Positions 62,867 through 64,000 of a stretch of DNA of 64,000 bases are shown here, piece by piece. Source of the stretch: CAWCUZ01 sp963798795 (GTDB lineage: Bacteria > Acidobacteriota > Vicinamibacteria > Vicinamibacterales > SCN-69-37); NCBI GenBank assembly GCA_963798795.1, contig CAWCUZ010000001.1, forward strand, positions 1,550,001-1,614,000, in the 5' to 3' direction. Made by a program: the position numbers and the translations under genes. The notes below the pieces were generated by a model. That model saw only the letters and a program-made list of their open reading frames with translations. It was not told the origin of the DNA and searched no databases. Position 1 is the stretch's first letter, and each line of letters opens with the position of its first letter.

Positions 62867-64000
62867 CGCACGGGCACGCGCGGGAGGAAGGCCTGGCTCA
62901 CATCGAGTTCACGCGCACCGTGCTGCGCGATCCAGGCGAGGAACGCCCCTTCGTCGGCCCCGGGCACGGCCGGAAACGCCACCTGCAGGTCCGCACGCCC
63001 ACGATGGACATGCTCCCACAGCCGGGTCAGGCCGCTGTCGCCGCCGGGGGCACTGTGGCCGGTCCCTGCGGACGCCGGAGCATTCAGCCAGGCGAAGAAG
63101 GCGCCGGCGTCGCCGGCTCGAAGCGGATCGTAGAACGCCCGCGCGGCGTCGCCGAGTTCGGCATAGATCGTCCTGGCGATCGCCGGCACCGGCACGCCAT
63201 TGTCGAACGTGTCGTACGTGTACGGCCAGTCCTTCGTCCGATGATAGCCGGCCGCCTCGAGCTCGTCGCGCACGCGTTCGAACAGCGCCCACGCCGCTCC
63301 GAGATTCGACGGCGTGAGCCGATTGAGGTACCGGGTGGGCCGCTCCGGCCGATCCGGGTCGAACCCGCTGAAGCGGAACAGCCGGCAGCGGTCGCCGTCC
63401 ACCGTCACCGTGCCGTCCGGCGCGACGGCGACGCCGCGCTCCGGCAGATTCCAGTGCCCGACGTTGTAGGCCGGGTCGCGCAGGAGGTGGACGCCGTCGA
63501 AGAAGCCAGGCGCCAGGTCGAGCCAGCGCTGCTCGAAGTGGAGCCCCTCGCCCACCGCGTGCACGCAGTGCGTCGACAGGCGATCCTGCCACCAGTCCAG
63601 GAACCGCCGCGCCTCGGGCCGGTCGGCGACGCCCAGCAGCCCGACGTTGTACGCACCGGCTCGCACGACCTCCAGCTCGCGAGTGATCCGGTCCGGACCG
63701 TGGAGCGGCGCCAGCAGGTGCGGCGTCAGGACCAGCGCGTGGTGGTCCAGCAGATTCAGAACCGTGCGGTGGCTGCCGAACACCCGGCTCTCCTGTTTGA
63801 AGAACAGCACCTTGCCGAATCCGGCCTCGATCAGATGACGCACGACGATCGGCGTGCACGCGTAGCTGAGCGGCTGCTGCTGGTACCGGAACCGCAGCGC
63901 TTCGATCCCCGGGACCCTCAGGTCGGCCAGCGTGAGCAGATGAAACGGTTCGGCCGCCGGCTCGAACCACCCGTCGATCTCGTCAGCCAGCAGCACCACG
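62863..64000 (-). CDS. Putative GT8-like glycosyltransferase paralogue, 5' end outside the window
   Basis: About 378 residues lie in the window, and the frame continues beyond base 64000. Blocks correspond one to one with the downstream paralogue: VVRHLIEAGFGKVLFFKQES, ELEVVRAGAYNVGLLGVADR, AVGEGLHFEQRWLDLAPGFF, NVGHWNLPERGVAVAPDGTV. At the D-x-D position it has KQES instead of LDAD, so the usual metal ligand is missing. It may be inactive, use a metal-free mechanism, or partner the intact copy. Completeness of the N-terminus cannot be judged. Confidence 0.78.
   Translation of the reverse strand, partial: VVLLADEIDGWFEPAAEPFHLLTLADLRVPGIEALRFRYQQQPLSYACTPIVVRHLIEAGFGKVLFFKQESRVFGSHRTVLNLLDHHALVLTPHLLAPLHGPDRITRELEVVRAGAYNVGLLGVADRPEARRFLDWWQDRLSTHCVHAVGEGLHFEQRWLDLAPGFFDGVHLLRDPAYNVGHWNLPERGVAVAPDGTVTVDGDRCRLFRFSGFDPDRPERPTRYLNRLTPSNLGAAWALFERVRDELEAAGYHRTKDWPYTYDTFDNGVPVPAIARTIYAELGDAARAFYDPLRAGDAGAFFAWLNAPASAGTGHSAPGGDSGLTRLWEHVHRGRADLQVAFPAVPGADEGAFLAWIAQHGARELDVSQAFLPRVPVR

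Overview
The window is high-GC DNA packed with coding sequence on both strands, with no rRNA, tRNA, phage or transposase gene that I can recognise. The gene mix points to an Acidobacteriota member, probably of the Vicinamibacteria type. The main pointers are five MacB/FtsX-type 'ADOP' permeases (two behind PadR regulators, one behind a BlaI/M56 pair), carboxypeptidase-regulatory-like surface proteins, a photosynthetic-reaction-centre-like cytochrome c, a four-helix-bundle (S23-type) protein and a BlaI/M56 locus. This assignment is inference from gene content; no marker gene is present.

Layout. 1-2730: the end of a GH20 hexosaminidase, an LTXXQ periplasmic protein and a conserved exported protein. 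2884-5361: ahcY behind an ArsR-methyltransferase fusion gene with a perfect palindrome upstream, a likely self-regulated SAH-recycling operon. 5496-9517: a PadR gene with a collapsed ADOP permease, a TlpA-like thioredoxin with a Cys-rich tail, and an S9 peptidase gene broken by many indels. 9665-12737: PadR plus an intact ADOP permease. 12830-22880: an accessory region holding two copies, plus a fragment of a third, of a DsbA-like oxidoreductase. Two of these copies precede a small secreted Cys-rich protein. The region also has a permease, two carboxypeptidase-regulatory-like proteins and a toxin-antitoxin cluster (16952-18617). 23041-23981: an HEPN/MNT toxin-antitoxin pair. 25013-27984: proton-translocating transhydrogenase pntA/pntB, with pntA frameshifted. 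28033-29750: an oxidoreductase and a 5'-truncated NmrA-like gene.

29814-31805 looks like an integron-type gene cassette array without an integrase in view (CALIN-like): four attC-like sites and a fused remnant delimit four small cassettes carrying a DHFR/RibD-like protein, an addiction-module antitoxin, a secreted protein and a small membrane protein.

32115-46276: an ADOP permease, a 76-bp palindromic tandem repeat, a dicarboxylate symporter, a di-haem-type cytochrome, a GNAT/acyl-CoA synthetase fusion, a four-helix-bundle gene between perfect 37-bp inverted repeats, a ZnuBC-like metal ABC transporter, a phosphoribosyltransferase/erythromycin-esterase fusion with a hydrolase, and a tandem universal stress protein. 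46293-54421: a radical SAM protein, a pantothenate cluster (DUF2520-panC-panB), an aldehyde/xanthine dehydrogenase-type pair and a DUF2182/DUF1326 pair. 54568-64000: a small secreted protein, BlaI-M56 peptidase-ADOP, an ArsR/SRPBCC operon and two tandem GT8-like glycosyltransferases, the last running off the window.

A recurrent feature is short tandem repeats (7-, 8/9-, 21-, 28- and 76-base units) and GC-rich palindromes placed immediately beside stop codons, sometimes translated into protein tails and sometimes flanking a gene or operon in inverted orientation.
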